From JBFKOL01 sp041628815 (GTDB lineage Bacteria; Bacteroidota; Bacteroidia; Chitinophagales; Saprospiraceae), in assembly GCA_041628815.1 (NCBI GenBank), contig JBFKOL010000028.1:1-22421 (forward strand): 22,421 bases of DNA. Direction: 5' to 3'. Position numbers and translations under genes: made by a program. The notes under the pieces are model-generated. The model saw only the letters and a program-made list of their open reading frames with translations. It was not told the DNA's origin and did not search any database. Positions 21,416-22,421 of the stretch are shown here, piece by piece (position 1 is the stretch's first letter; every line of letters starts with the position of its first letter).

Positions 21416-22421
21416 TTATGTTTTCAGCGTATCGATGATCACTGCCGCCACTTTGTAGGGATCTGCGTTGGATGCTGGCCTCCTGTCTTCGAGGTACCCG
21501 TTCCATCCGGCATCCACGACACCAATCGGTATACGGATCGAAGCCCCGCGGTCCGAGACACCATATGAGAATTTCTTTATAGATTGCGTCTCATGAAGTC
21601 CGGTCAGCCGCTGGTCATTATCAGCGCCATAATTTGCTATAGCCTCTTTAATTCTGGGCCGCGGCCTGAATTTCTCACAGATCTCTTCGAATTTGGCCTT
21701 GCTGCCTGCTTTTCTTAAAACGCCGTTAGAAAAATTCGCGTGCATGCCAGATCCGTTCCAGTCTCCTTTCACTGGTTTGCAATGCCAGTTGACCCCTACG
21801 TCGTACTTCTCTGCAGTTCGTTCTAACAGGTATCTTGCCACCCATATCTGATCACCTGCATCTTTGGCACCTTTCGCAAATATTTGGAATTCCCACTGCC
21901 CCATCATAACCTCGGCATTGATACCTTCTACATTCAGTCCCGCATCAATACAAAGATCCAGATGCTCCTCTACGATTTCCCTTCCTATAGCTTTGCCAGC
22001 ACCAACGGAGCAATAATAGGGTCCTTGAGGTGCGGGGTACCCGCTTTCCGGAAACCCAATAGGCTTCTGGGTATCAAGGTCCCATAAGGTATATTCCTGT
22101 TCAAAACCAAACCAAAAATCCTCGTCGTCATCATTTATCGTAGCTCTTCCATTGGAAGGATGGGGCGTGCCGTCAGCACTCAAAACCTCACACATGACCA
22201 AATATCCATTCCTGCGGTCAGGATCAGGATACAATGCCACCGGCTTTAAAAGGCAATCTGAAGAACCACCCGGTGCTTGCTCGGTAGAAGATCCGTCAAA
22301 TGACCAAATCGGACAATCCGACAGCTTTCCACCAAACTTGGATTCATCCAAAATCTTTGTCTTGGCCCTGATCGACTGGGTGGGCTTGTAGCCATCGAGC
22401 CAAATGTATTCCAGCTTAACT
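21416..22421 (-). CDS. Glutamine synthetase, eukaryotic-like type II (5' end cut)
   Basis: The enzyme makes glutamine from glutamate, ammonia and ATP. The frame runs through the right window edge; 334 residues are visible, starting VKLEYIWLDGYKP, so only a few N-terminal residues are missing (family about 340). Type II landmarks are present: WSFDGSST, WFGFEQEYTLWD, PQGPYYCSVG, INAEVMMGQWEFQI (metal-binding Glu), DWNGSGMHANFS (ATP/metal His), SIRIPIG and YLEDRRPASNADPY. The Tyr adenylylation site of bacterial type I is not expected in this type. Start codon and promoter are outside the window; the strong terminator at 21361-21391 ends the transcript. Confidence 0.94.
   Translation of the reverse strand, partial: VKLEYIWLDGYKPTQSIRAKTKILDESKFGGKLSDCPIWSFDGSSTEQAPGGSSDCLLKPVALYPDPDRRNGYLVMCEVLSADGTPHPSNGRATINDDDEDFWFGFEQEYTLWDLDTQKPIGFPESGYPAPQGPYYCSVGAGKAIGREIVEEHLDLCIDAGLNVEGINAEVMMGQWEFQIFAKGAKDAGDQIWVARYLLERTAEKYDVGVNWHCKPVKGDWNGSGMHANFSNGVLRKAGSKAKFEEICEKFRPRPRIKEAIANYGADNDQRLTGLHETQSIKKFSYGVSDRGASIRIPIGVVDAGWNGYLEDRRPASNADPYKVAAVIIDTLKT

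Noticed and set aside
1..22421. Search by eye for CRISPR arrays, insertion sequences, tRNA/rRNA genes, phage or defence genes
   Set aside because: No spaced direct repeats, transposase, terminal inverted repeats, cloverleaf or integrase was seen. The gene content is that of a stable chromosomal region.

Overview
The window looks like a chromosomal segment of a Bacteroidota bacterium, probably from the Saprospiria (Lewinella/Haliscomenobacter-like). The evidence is: a type IX secretion C-terminal sorting domain on a large secreted FG-GAP protein; a DUF4252 gene in an ECF sigma-factor operon; a eukaryote-type (GSII) glutamine synthetase; a long LptF/LptG permease; A-rich leaders with little Shine-Dalgarno signal; and several exact copies of the Bacteroidota -7 promoter element TAnnTTTG at sensible distances from start codons. 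Genus assignment is inference.

Layout. 1-283 (-): gatC, cut by the window edge. 487-1781 (+): deoxynucleoside kinase and a YggS-family PLP-homeostasis protein, overlapping by 4 bp. 1778-4063 (-): T9SS-exported FG-GAP/VCBS protein. 4247-5320 (+): TonB-like energy transducer. 5329-7700 (-): probable operon mdh, PRXL2-like redox protein, unknown secreted protein. 7881-10508 (+): sucC-xseA-xseB. 10501-12066 (-): LptF/LptG permease. 12200-13662 (+): ECF sigma factor, single-pass membrane protein, DUF4252 protein. 13765-17246 (+): secreted sortilin/BNR-type propeller and rhomboid protease. 17274-18899 (-): pruA-type P5C dehydrogenase. 19016-19477 (-): coaD. 19629-21029 (+): lpdA. 21082-21294 (+): small two-helix membrane protein. 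21416-22421 (-): glutamine synthetase, cut at its 5' end.

Functionally this is mainly central metabolism: malate dehydrogenase, succinyl-CoA synthetase beta, dihydrolipoyl dehydrogenase, P5C dehydrogenase to glutamate, and glutamate to glutamine. Mixed in are cell-envelope genes (LptF/G, TonB, T9SS cargo, propeller/rhomboid pair) and housekeeping genes (gatC, coaD, xseAB). mdh and sucC are divergent across 180 bp, with an exact -7 element on each strand.

I found no mobile element, CRISPR array, RNA gene, phage gene or defence system. Nothing here is clearly a new system. The least explained parts are the sigma/membrane protein/DUF4252 cassette, the propeller-rhomboid pair, the unknown secreted protein beside mdh, and the acidic-linker TonB protein. 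No gap without a gene exceeds about 205 bp.
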